The notes under the pieces were generated by a model that was not told the origin of the DNA, ran no database searches, and worked only from the letters and a program-made list of their open reading frames with translations. The translations under genes were made by a program, and so were the position numbers. Below, piece after piece: positions 9,237 through 18,298 of a DNA stretch of 61,093 nucleotides. Location of the stretch: NCBI GenBank assembly GCA_016927755.1, contig JAFGLZ010000171.1, positions 1 through 61,093 on the forward strand, given 5' to 3'. How positions within the stretch are numbered: position 1 is the first letter of the stretch; every line of letters starts with the position of its first letter. The DNA comes from Phycisphaerae bacterium (GTDB taxonomy: Bacteria; Planctomycetota; Phycisphaerae; UBA1845; JAFGLZ01).

Positions 9237-9443
9237 TCAGAAGCTCAGGTCTAGCGGCAGCTCGCCCGTGGCCGCGCCCTGAAACAGCACGACCAGCAGC
9301 AGGATGATCACCACCCCGAGAGCTGGAGCAAACAGATGACCCGAGTTCTTGCCGGGGCGGACGGTCGCCCACCAGGCCGATACGGCCACGCCGATACCCA
9401 GCAAGATCCAGACCCAGACGGCTTGAAGTGGTAGAATTGCCAT
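9237..9443 (-). CDS. Small two-helix membrane protein
   Basis: 68 residues with two hydrophobic helices (about residues 8-28, AVWVWILLGIGVAVSAWWA, and 39-58, APALGVVIILLLVVLFQG) separated by a basic loop (VRPGKNSG). The ATG at 9443 is preferred because GGGAGG lies 9 bp upstream; an in-frame ATG at 9467 has no such signal. I recognise no family. It is flanked by unrelated genes on the opposite strand, so context gives no role. Confidence 0.55.
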   Translation of the reverse strand: MAILPLQAVWVWILLGIGVAVSAWWATVRPGKNSGHLFAPALGVVIILLLVVLFQGAATGELPLDLSF

Positions 9444-9855
9444 CTTTCCCATCCTCCCTATGTTCACATCCCCGCTTCGAGAATATCCAATTCGCTCTCC
9501 AACTCGTCAAATCGAATTTAGTTAGTGCTTCACATATTACGTTTCCAGCCCTTCGGATGACGCTTTGCCATGTACGCTAGCCATTTCGGGACCCCCCGCG
9601 CCGCTAGGTGGAGGACGATCGGACGCGAGGCCGTGACGCAAACTGTTACTGTAAAGTGTGTTGAAGTATTTCACCGCTGCCGTGGATAACCGCTCGACTT
9701 GTCTGGCGACCCCTCGGCTGGGACCCCCGCATCCCGAGCCGGAATTGCTGTAGCCCGGTCGACGCCCCCGCCGATATGTCCGAAAGGGTGCCCATTCGTC
9801 GTGACGCCGGCACGGCGGAGTCCGTGCGCCACGATGGTAAAGTGCGTTGATAGCC
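9444..9855. other. Divergent intergenic region, nothing certain
   Basis: This 412-bp region separates the small membrane protein from the TPR protein. The half near 9480-9540 is AT-richer than its surroundings, as expected for a promoter zone. On the minus strand a TTGACG and a TATTCT occur with a 19-bp spacer, which is too long to be convincing. No RNA gene, repeat or small coding region with a ribosome site was found. Confidence 0.4.
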
Positions 9856-11568
9856 ATGAATGCTAGACCCACGGCAAACCGTGCCCTCCGGAGGGTTCTG
9901 GTCGTCCTGTCGCTCGGTCTGTCGACGAGATTCGCCCTGGCGGGCGATCTCGACGACGGCGGGACGATCGCACGCGTGCAATCTCAGCAGCTCGAGGTCC
10001 ATTTCCAGACGCCCGACCCCGGTTTGATTCGCTCCGCCGAGCTGTGGTACACCTTCGACCGCGGTGCCACCTGGAAACGCTTCGACTTCGACGTTGCCCA
10101 GAGACGCAGTCCGTTGATCTTCAACGCCCCCAAAGAGGGGCTCTACGGCTTCTTCATCATCGTCAGGAACGACGCCGGCGCCTCATCCCCGCCGCCCAAA
10201 CCGGGAACCGCCCCGCAGCAGTGGGCCTTCATGGACTGGGTGCCGCCCCTCGTCCAACTCCACGTCGCCGAAAAGGCGGAGTCCTTTGCCGCGACGCGAC
10301 TGGTGGCGCTGCGATGGACGGCCTACGACGCCCACCTTCGCGATCGCCCCGTTGACATCTACTATATGGTCCACGGTCAGCGCCTCTGGCGTCCCATCGA
10401 ACTGCGCCTGCCGAACTCCGGCCGATATGACTGGCGCGTTCCCGACCCCGTCGGGGGTGAGCTCATGGTCAAGATCGCCGTCAGCGATCAGGGCGGACAC
10501 GTCGTCGAGCGCTTCAGCGAGTTGATGACGATCGACGCCGCGCTACAGCAGCCCGTTCAGGCCATCGAGACCCCGCCCCGAGTCGTCGCGCCACGAGTGA
10601 TGGCCAACCGGTCATTGGACCTGGGGTCGATGCCGACCGTCGCCACCGGCACCGAGACGCCGTCCCCACCAACCCCAGCGACCCGGCCGGCACAGACGAT
10701 CAAGAAGACAAGCAAGCCCACCGCCCCCGCCCCCTCGCCACGTGCGACGACCTCGCACGCCAAACCCGCGCCCCCGTCGCCGCCGACCATCCACACCGTC
10801 AGGTCACAGCCTCGAGCCGTGGCCCGAATGATCACCCCCGAGCGGACGGAAAAGACAACCGCCCAGCCTCGACTGCCAGTCCGCAACCAGGCGGCAGCGC
10901 CACCAGAGCCCGCCCAACTCACAGACAGTCCAGGAGAGCCGACGCGACGACCGACCACCGTTGCGGCCGCGATCGTCGAAGCCAGCCCGAGCGCCCTCCA
11001 AGGCCCGTCGGTAGCCGACCCTCCGCCGTCGCCGACCGCACAGGACCATCCGCCGACCATCGACGCGGAGCGGGCCCTCAGGCTCTACCAGGCCGGCACC
11101 TATCACAGGCTCCGTGGACTGCATGGCCAGTCCGGCGATCTCGCCGTGGCGGCCTTGAGATACCAGGAGGCGATTCGCGAGGATCCCACGTTCCTCGACG
11201 CCCGGCAGGATCTGGCCGGCGTCCTCCTCCTACAAGGCAAGCACGCCGAAGCCGCCCAGATGTACGGGCAGATCCTCTCCATGTCGCCCAATCATCAGGG
11301 CGCCCTCGAGGGCAAGGCCCTGGCCCTGGTCCGCGCCTCGCACTACGAGCCCGCCCGACAAGCCTTGCAGCGCCTCGTGGACCTGGACCCCAAGAACGCA
11401 GAGGCCTGGCTGCATCTCGGAGACGTTCGTCACAAGATGGGCGACGTCCGCGGCGCGCGCGAAGCCTGGGACAAGGCCGCCATCGCCAATCCCAAGGCCG
11501 AAGATGTCGTCGAACGAGCGCGGAGACGCCTCGCGACATACACCGCACTTCCACTCACACTCCCTTGA
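9856..11568 (+). CDS. Exported beta-sandwich/TPR protein with proline-rich linker
   Basis: About 570 residues. A signal peptide (MNARPTANRALRRVLVVLSLGLSTRFALA) is followed by an Ig-like beta-rich half (LWYTFDRGATWKRFDFD and IYYMVHGQRLWRPIELRLP look like repeated sandwich units). A long Pro/Ala/Thr linker (about residues 240-400) then leads to at least three TPR units at the C-terminus (LRYQEAIREDPTFLDARQDLAGVLLLQGKHAEAAQMYGQ...). The design suggests an envelope scaffold. ATG 9856 is chosen over the in-frame TTG at 9847. holA follows 82 bp downstream on the same strand. No specific family identified. Confidence 0.7.
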   Translation: MNARPTANRALRRVLVVLSLGLSTRFALAGDLDDGGTIARVQSQQLEVHFQTPDPGLIRSAELWYTFDRGATWKRFDFDVAQRRSPLIFNAPKEGLYGFFIIVRNDAGASSPPPKPGTAPQQWAFMDWVPPLVQLHVAEKAESFAATRLVALRWTAYDAHLRDRPVDIYYMVHGQRLWRPIELRLPNSGRYDWRVPDPVGGELMVKIAVSDQGGHVVERFSELMTIDAALQQPVQAIETPPRVVAPRVMANRSLDLGSMPTVATGTETPSPPTPATRPAQTIKKTSKPTAPAPSPRATTSHAKPAPPSPPTIHTVRSQPRAVARMITPERTEKTTAQPRLPVRNQAAAPPEPAQLTDSPGEPTRRPTTVAAAIVEASPSALQGPSVADPPPSPTAQDHPPTIDAERALRLYQAGTYHRLRGLHGQSGDLAVAALRYQEAIREDPTFLDARQDLAGVLLLQGKHAEAAQMYGQILSMSPNHQGALEGKALALVRASHYEPARQALQRLVDLDPKNAEAWLHLGDVRHKMGDVRGAREAWDKAAIANPKAEDVVERARRRLATYTALPLTLP

Positions 11569-11650
11569 GGGTAAGCTCTCTGATTGGTTGAAGTGCGTTG
11601 CCCGCTCGGCGGGCATTGCCGAGAACGCGCATACCCCGGGACGGATCTGT

Positions 11651-12652
11651 ATGGCCAGAGCGCGACCAGCCGGAGGAGCCTCGAGTCGGTCCACCGAGAC
11701 CGGCCGCCCGGACTCTCGCCAGCAACAGGATGCCACACCCAAGCCCGTCTACGCCGTCTACGGGCCCGACGCCTTCCTCCGCAGGCAGGCCATTGACCAG
11801 ATTGCCAAACAGGTTCTCGGCGAGGATCCGCCGCCGATGGCACGCGTCGACGTAAACGGCCCGGAGGCCTCTCTCGCCGACGTCCTCGACGAGGTCCGCA
11901 CGCTCTCATTCCTGGCGACCATTCGGATGGTCGTCGTCAACGACGCCGACTCGTTCATCACCAAACACCGCGAGGCCCTCGAACGCTACGTGGCCGAGCC
12001 CTGCGGCACGGGCGTGCTGGTCCTCGTCGCCAGCGTCATGAATAGGCAGTGGCGACTGACCAAAGGCGTCGAGAAGGTCGGGCGCCTCATCGAGTGCAAG
12101 GCCCCGCCCCCCTGGGAGCGCGATCGATGGGTCTCAACCCGCGCCAAGCAGACCTACGGCAAGGCCATGCAGCCAGCCGACGCTCAGACGCTCGTCGAGA
12201 TGGTCGGCGACGACATGGCCCAGTTGGACGCCGAGCTAGCCAAGCTCACGATTTACGTGGGTGATCGCCCGACCATTACCGCGGCCGACATCGAGGCCCT
12301 CGTCGGCTTCACGCGCCCGGAGAACATATTCCGCATGACCGACGCCCTGGCCGACAGCAACGCCGCGATGGCCATGCGAGTATGGCGACAGACGCTGGCA
12401 ACGGACAATCAGGCCGGCTTCCGCGCCATCGGCGGCATCGCGTGGGCGGTCCGACAGATGATTTCGGCCAAGAGTGGAGCGGCCGCCAGGGCCTCTCGAT
12501 CCACGACCCGTGCCGCTTCCCGCTTCTCCCTGGAACAATTGCACGATATGCTAGTCCAATTACTAGCCGCGGACATCGCCAGCAAGACGGGCCTGGGAAC
12601 GGTCGAATCCGCTGTCGAGCGGTTCATCGTCCGGCAGTGTGCCCCGCGGTGA
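11651..12652 (+). CDS. holA: DNA polymerase III subunit delta
   Basis: 333 residues matching the HolA family, the clamp-loader subunit that opens the beta sliding clamp. Family features include YAVYGPDAFLRRQAIDQI near the N-terminus, the strand-helix pattern SFLATIRMVVVNDADSF, VLVLVAS after it, and the C-terminal helical collar with LVEMVGDDMAQLDAELAKL followed by FRMTDALAD. The N-terminal 30 residues before KPVYAVYG are poorly conserved and basic. I start at ATG 11651; an upstream in-frame ATG at 11504 would overlap the previous gene and add unlikely sequence. Confidence 0.88.
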   Translation: MARARPAGGASSRSTETGRPDSRQQQDATPKPVYAVYGPDAFLRRQAIDQIAKQVLGEDPPPMARVDVNGPEASLADVLDEVRTLSFLATIRMVVVNDADSFITKHREALERYVAEPCGTGVLVLVASVMNRQWRLTKGVEKVGRLIECKAPPPWERDRWVSTRAKQTYGKAMQPADAQTLVEMVGDDMAQLDAELAKLTIYVGDRPTITAADIEALVGFTRPENIFRMTDALADSNAAMAMRVWRQTLATDNQAGFRAIGGIAWAVRQMISAKSGAAARASRSTTRAASRFSLEQLHDMLVQLLAADIASKTGLGTVESAVERFIVRQCAPR

Positions 12653-12661
12653 GATCTCCCG

Positions 12662-12722
12662 GCACGCACGTAAGGCAGCGTGCTTGATAGTCGAGCGATC
12701 CCCCGGCGCCAGGGAAGGCGCC
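12662..12722 (+). terminator. Two weak hairpins after holA
   Basis: GCACGC(N10)GCGTGC at 12662-12683 and GGCGCC-AGGGAA-GGCGCC at 12705-12722. Neither has a good T-tract. They may slow or end holA transcription or fold in the 5' leader of the next gene. The second ends about 10 bp before the ribosome site of the lipoprotein gene. Confidence 0.3.
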
Positions 12723-12744
12723 CTTGGGTTTAGGAGGTAATCGC

Positions 12745-14424
12745 GTGCTTAAAGGCATGACACGAGTCTGCATCGTTATCGCCGGCTTCCTCGGCTCCGC
12801 GTTCTGGGCGGGGTGCTACTCCGAGGCGACCATCGATCAGGTCAACGACGTCCCTTCCACCAAGGCCGACAAGGAAAAGCTGGCGGCTAGGCCCACCCAG
12901 AGACCCGAAAACGGACGGGCCGCCGCGAAGACCGCCACCACCCAGGACGCCAACGTACGCCGAACCGCGCGAGGCATCGAGGAATACGGCGAGCGCCTGC
13001 GGAAGGGATCGACCGACGCCAAGCCGGGGTTGACCGGCGCGAAGAAGGGCCCCTCGGCCCAGACCGCCGTTCCGTCCGTCGCCACGCCGAGTGATAGCAA
13101 GCGCGCCGCGCATGTCGACACCGATACCCTGGAGAGCGGCCAGAGCAGGGCCCTCAAGTCCGCGGACGTCTCAACGCCAACCCCGACCCAGACGCCTGCC
13201 CCCACGGAAACCGGTGATCTCTCGAAGACCGAACCGGCTAAGCCCGCCCCAATGCCTGAACCCCCGGTCGCAAAGCCGCCCACCATGACTCCGCCGAAGG
13301 TCACACCCGCTCCCGAAACACCGACGCCCGCCCCCGCTCCCGTGAAGTCGGTCACCGAGAAGAAACCGTCCTCCCCGGTCCCGACATCACCGTTCGAGAA
13401 GAAAGCCGAGCCGGCCAAGCCCGTCCCCCAAGAGGTCAAGAAGGTCGCGGCACCGGCCGCTCAACCGAAGCCGACCCCGAAGGTTGAGCCCAAGCCCCCC
13501 ACAACCCCGCCAGGCCAGACCGGCTTCCAGGTACCCGCGCCGCCTACCATCGAGACGAAACCGGCCAAGAGCCGACGCCAGCAGGTCGCCAAGGCGCCTC
13601 CGACCGCCGCAAACGTGACCGTCAAGGCCCCCGAGAAGACCAAGGCCGCCGAAACGCCCGGAAAGGTCGCCCAGCCGATGCGACCCGCCGAGACCACGCC
13701 CCTGGCCAAGCAGGATCTCAAGGCCCTCATCGACGAGAAGCTCAAGGAAGTCGCCGCCAATCCAAACGATCTCGAGAAGCAGATGGTACTCCGCCTGCTC
13801 TACCTGGCCGACAACCAGCCCAAGAACGCCGTTGCGGAGATCCCGGGCACCAACGCGCCCATCCAGGCGATCATCGACCGCCTGATGCGGGTGAACATCA
13901 CCGCCTATCAGAGTAAGGGACGAGACCCCGCCGTTGCCGCTACCAAGCTCCTGTCGAATGTGGAAGAGCTCCGCGAGTTCCTGATGAAACACGCCGACCT
14001 CGATATCACGACGCTCAAGCTGTGTACCAAGGTCGACGGATTCGGCGTCTACGAGGAGGTCAAGTCCAGACGCTTCCCCGCCCGCCCATCGGCCAACCGA
14101 CCCAATCGCGCGATCGTCTACTGTGAGGTGAAGAACTTCACCGCTGTCCCAACCGAGGATAGTCGGTTCCGAGTATTGCTGGCACAGAAGATCAAGGTTC
14201 TTAATAAGGATGGCGATACCGTCTTCGAGACGGCGGACGAAGATATTCCCTTCGTCAGCCATCGTCGCCTCGAGGATTTCTTCCTGGTACAGCTCCTCGA
14301 GCTACCAACCAACTTACCGCCAGGCAAATACGTCCTGCGGACCTACATCGAGGACAAGCTGGCCGCCAAGGCACAGGAGAAGGAACTGCCCTTCGAGCTG
14401 ACGCAGTCCCCGGGCGGAAAGTAG
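12745..14424 (+). CDS. Proline-rich lipoprotein, unknown function
   Basis: About 559 residues. The lipobox FWAGC follows a hydrophobic h-region (CIVIAGFLGSAFWAGCYSE). Residues 30-320 are low-complexity Pro/Ala/Lys/Thr, a typical envelope-spanning linker. The last 220 residues are folded: a helical part (ALIDEKLKEVAANPNDLEKQMVLRLLYLADNQPKNAVAEI) followed by a beta-rich domain (AIVYCEVKNFTAVPTEDSRFRVLLAQKIKVLNKDGDTVFET ... PPGKYVLRTYIEDKLAAKAQEKELPFEL). Start is GTG 12745 because TAGGAGGT sits 6-7 bp upstream. The organisation (anchor, long linker, globular end) suggests a protein that reaches across the periplasm or to the cell surface. Confidence 0.65.
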   Translation: MLKGMTRVCIVIAGFLGSAFWAGCYSEATIDQVNDVPSTKADKEKLAARPTQRPENGRAAAKTATTQDANVRRTARGIEEYGERLRKGSTDAKPGLTGAKKGPSAQTAVPSVATPSDSKRAAHVDTDTLESGQSRALKSADVSTPTPTQTPAPTETGDLSKTEPAKPAPMPEPPVAKPPTMTPPKVTPAPETPTPAPAPVKSVTEKKPSSPVPTSPFEKKAEPAKPVPQEVKKVAAPAAQPKPTPKVEPKPPTTPPGQTGFQVPAPPTIETKPAKSRRQQVAKAPPTAANVTVKAPEKTKAAETPGKVAQPMRPAETTPLAKQDLKALIDEKLKEVAANPNDLEKQMVLRLLYLADNQPKNAVAEIPGTNAPIQAIIDRLMRVNITAYQSKGRDPAVAATKLLSNVEELREFLMKHADLDITTLKLCTKVDGFGVYEEVKSRRFPARPSANRPNRAIVYCEVKNFTAVPTEDSRFRVLLAQKIKVLNKDGDTVFETADEDIPFVSHRRLEDFFLVQLLELPTNLPPGKYVLRTYIEDKLAAKAQEKELPFELTQSPGGK

Positions 14425-14496
14425 CCCCCTATCTTCGAGCCTGAGGGTACTTTGTGGTTCGTACTCTCACCTTTTTCTCCATGTTCGATTATTCTT

Positions 14497-14526
14497 TTGT
14501 AACCGGTGGGAACCTGGCTCTATAAT
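14497..14526 (+). promoter_or_regulatory. Sigma-70 type promoter for the DUF2617 gene
   Basis: TTGTAA (14497-14502) and TATAAT (14521-14526) are separated by 18 bp. The gene starts 47 bp further on. The -10 is a perfect match and the surroundings are AT-richer than the flanks. Confidence 0.65.
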
Positions 14527-14573
14527 GGGCGTACAAGTAACTGTAGGCTGGCCACATAGATGAGGTTATTCCC

Positions 14574-15146
14574 GTGGAACTAGGGACGGAACCCCAACAA
14601 CTGACGCAACTTACCCTTTACGTCTACCGCCGCGCGCTGCACCCGGAGCTCTTTCGAGTTCACTCCCGAAAGTACCTCCGGCAAAGGCTGTACCAGGCGG
14701 AGATCTGGGTCGTTGGACTGGGGCACGTGGTGACACTGCACGCCGGTGATAGGGTGCTGACGGAAGTCGCTACGGCCGATAGCGATCTGCTGCCCGATCG
14801 GGGCCTTGCGCATCAATTCCGTTTTCGCGGTGAGAGAGATCACTCCGAACGCTGGGACAACGGGGTCAACTACATGCTGAGCAGCCAGATTGAGCGCATG
14901 AGCAAGCAGCTCTTTCAGGCCTCTCACGCTGATCTGATGCGGCATGCACGCCGTCGCGGTATGGTCACGACCTTCGAAGAATGGGCCTCGAACGGCGATC
15001 TCGTGCCCTTCTCGTTCATCGACTATGAAGCTCGGGAACGGGAACTGCACATCAACGCCTTTCACGTGTACCCCGAAGAGCTGACCTTCGTTAAGACTCA
15101 GTCGATTATTGAGTTGGAGACGATTCCCGCTCGACGCCCTCGGTAG
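14574..15146 (+). CDS. DUF2617-type protein
   Basis: 190 residues, start GTG 14574 with GAGG 8 bp upstream. The sequence (LYVYRRALHPELFRVHSRKYLRQRLYQAEIWVVGLGHVVTLHAGDRVLTEV, later SFIDYEARERELHINAFHVYPEELTFVKTQSIIEL) resembles the DUF2617 family, whose role is unknown. There is no signal peptide or membrane segment, so it should be cytoplasmic. It has its own sigma-70 promoter. The gene lies upstream of the receiver/groESL cluster but is separated from it by 370 bp containing an independent sigma-54-type promoter, so it is probably a separate unit. Confidence 0.6.
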   Translation: MELGTEPQQLTQLTLYVYRRALHPELFRVHSRKYLRQRLYQAEIWVVGLGHVVTLHAGDRVLTEVATADSDLLPDRGLAHQFRFRGERDHSERWDNGVNYMLSSQIERMSKQLFQASHADLMRHARRRGMVTTFEEWASNGDLVPFSFIDYEARERELHINAFHVYPEELTFVKTQSIIELETIPARRPR

Positions 15147-15302
15147 ACGCCACACGCCCCCTTCCCATCTGACGATGTCTCGCGGCACCTGTCCGCGCGA
15201 GTCTTCAGCGCGCATGCACCAGGCCGGCGCCGCTATCGCCAGGCGACTCCGGGCCTGAGAGGTCCTCATCCGACCCGTTCGTGTGCGAGTCCCAGGGCCA
15301 TC

Positions 15303-15356
15303 TGCCATTCTGGCAGCAGTCCAGCCCGGCCCACGAAGCTTCTTGCCAGAAAGGCA
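15303..15356. promoter_or_regulatory. Two matching palindromes, candidate enhancer sites
   Basis: TGCCATTCTGGCA (15303-15315) and TGCCAGAAAGGCA (15344-15356) are 13-bp palindromes. The reverse complement of the first is TGCCAGAATGGCA, so the two differ at one base. Their centres are 41 bp apart, about four helical turns. They lie roughly 127-180 bp upstream of the start expected from the sigma-54-type promoter at 15457, the usual distance for enhancer-binding protein sites. The rest of the 15147-15516 gap shows nothing else. Confidence 0.6.
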
Positions 15357-15456
15357 GCCTCGCCTCGAGCACCGACCAGAGCGTGACTAATCCGTAAGCT
15401 TCTCCCGCAAAGCCAATTGCAGACGCCGCCGCCCCGCCCGAACGTTCAGGATTCTC

Positions 15457-15472
15457 TGGCATGTACTTTGCT
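15457..15472 (+). promoter_or_regulatory. Sigma-54-type (-24/-12) promoter
   Basis: TGGCATGTACTTTGCT matches TGGCAC-N5-TTGCW with the required GG-N10-GC spacing. Transcription would start near 15483, 34 bp before the receiver-domain gene, which is followed by groES and groEL. No CIRCE inverted repeat is present before groES. Confidence 0.7.
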
Positions 15473-15516
15473 AGGTACACCTTCCGTCGGATGTTCCTTG
15501 CGCCGTAGGTGCAGTT

Positions 15517-15948
15517 ATGACCGTTGTGCCCGACGAGTTCCGCGGCTTCCGGCGTTCGAGCGACCTTCTCATCTCGCTCGACCGAACCGCTGAGTCCGCA
15601 TGGGTCGACGGCCTGACCGCGCGCCTTGAGCCAAGGGGCGTTTCGGTTCGCAGGGTCTGCAGCGGCGATGACGCCCTTCGAGCCATCGAGGATCGCTCGA
15701 TGGCAATGGCGCTCCTCGATGCCGGTGCTTCCGGCAGAGGGGGACTCGGGCTGCTGCGGCGTATCCGATCGATCGACCGAGGGCTACCATGCGTGCTCCT
15801 GGCCGGTCGGGTCGACGGACGTTACCTGCGACAGGCGCTGGCGCTCAGGGCCTTCAGCGTCCTGATCACACCGGTGGACGAGAGGATCTTGCGGGAGTTG
15901 ATCGCGGCGGCGTTCCGCAAGTACCACTTGAGCGAGTTAGAGCTATAG
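15517..15948 (+). CDS. Degenerate response-regulator receiver domain protein
   Basis: 143 residues forming one CheY-like domain with no output domain. The likely phospho-acceptor Asp is kept (MALLDAGASGRGGLGLLRRIR). The N-terminal acidic pair is missing (LLISLDRTAES), and the conserved lysine before Pro is replaced by Thr (VLITPVDERIL instead of KP). It may therefore be phosphorylation-independent or act as a decoy/adaptor. AGGTG lies 6 bp before the ATG. It sits just behind the sigma-54-type promoter and 128 bp upstream of groES, so it may be the first gene of the chaperonin transcript. Confidence 0.75.
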   Translation: MTVVPDEFRGFRRSSDLLISLDRTAESAWVDGLTARLEPRGVSVRRVCSGDDALRAIEDRSMAMALLDAGASGRGGLGLLRRIRSIDRGLPCVLLAGRVDGRYLRQALALRAFSVLITPVDERILRELIAAAFRKYHLSELEL

Positions 15949-16076
15949 AGGGCTGCCCGACTGGCGGGACCTCAACGAGCTTCGTCATTCGAACGTGACA
16001 GCTCTCGCGGCGGATCGCGAAGGAGTCGAGTTGGCCGTTCGTTGTAGACCATCTGACATCTGCAAGGAGTAAGGGC

Positions 16077-16373
16077 ATGGCGAAAATGAAGATCAGACCG
16101 CTCGGCGACAAGGTATTGGTCAAGCGGCTGGAGGCCGAGCAGAAGACGGCTGGCGGAATCGTATTGCCGGATACGGCTCGGGAGAAGCCCCGGCGCGGCA
16201 TCGTCGAGGCGGTCGGAGACGGGAAAATGCTCGACTCGGGCGAACGCGGTACCCTCCAGGTCAAGAAGGGCGACGAAGTGCTCTTCAGCAGCTACGGCGG
16301 AACGGAAGTCAAGATCGACGGCGTCGAGTACTTGATCATGAGCGAGGAAGACATACTCGCGGTCGTGAGTTAA
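16077..16373 (+). CDS. groES: Co-chaperonin GroES
   Basis: 98 residues, full length. It shows the family start KIRPLGDKVLVKRLEAEQKTAGGIVLPDTA (mobile loop region) and the end VEYLIMSEEDILAVV. It caps the GroEL ring and controls release of folded clients. AAGGAG lies 8 bp before the ATG. groEL follows after 55 bp. Confidence 0.97.
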   Translation: MAKMKIRPLGDKVLVKRLEAEQKTAGGIVLPDTAREKPRRGIVEAVGDGKMLDSGERGTLQVKKGDEVLFSSYGGTEVKIDGVEYLIMSEEDILAVVS

Positions 16374-16428
16374 CCAGGGCGGACACGCCGGCGCGCGTGC
16401 GTCCGTCGGTCTGTTGGAGGATAGATGA

Positions 16429-18075
<1,647 letters not shown>

Positions 18076-18110
18076 CCAGCACGGGCGACGCCCAGACACT
18101 AAGGACGAAC

Positions 18111-18142
18111 GCGGGTCCGCGACCTCCGGGTCGCGGACCCGC
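18111..18142 (+). terminator. Strong hairpin after groEL
   Basis: A perfect 14-bp stem (18111-18124 with 18129-18142) and 4-base loop, about 35 bp after the groEL stop. The following bases are TTCC only, so it may work as a partly factor-dependent terminator or a 3' stabiliser. Confidence 0.65.
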
Positions 18143-18198
18143 TTCCATGCGCCGAATCGGTGCTCCCCTTCGCCGAGGTCCGAACGCGTCGGTGCCCG

Positions 18199-18227
18199 TT
18201 GAGCCGCCGCTTCGGCGGTGATAAACT
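18199..18227 (+). promoter_or_regulatory. Sigma-70 promoter with a palindromic spacer, before the aminotransferase
   Basis: TTGAGC (18199-18204) and TAAACT (18222-18227) are 17 bp apart. A perfect palindrome CCGCCG-CTT-CGGCGG (18204-18218) fills most of the spacer and could be an operator, though GC-rich palindromes also occur by chance here. Confidence 0.5.
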
Positions 18228-18298
18228 ACTCGTTTCCCTCGCTTGTCGGGGCGGCAACAGCGTACGTTCTTTCATGATTCGTTATTGGAGTCGCATCA

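Noticed and set aside
15205..15480. A 91-codon minus-strand frame
   Set aside because: It overlaps the candidate sigma-54 promoter and palindromes and shows no family or ribosome site.
15949..16076. CIRCE element before groES
   Set aside because: No TTAGCACTC-type inverted repeat is present in the gap or further upstream.
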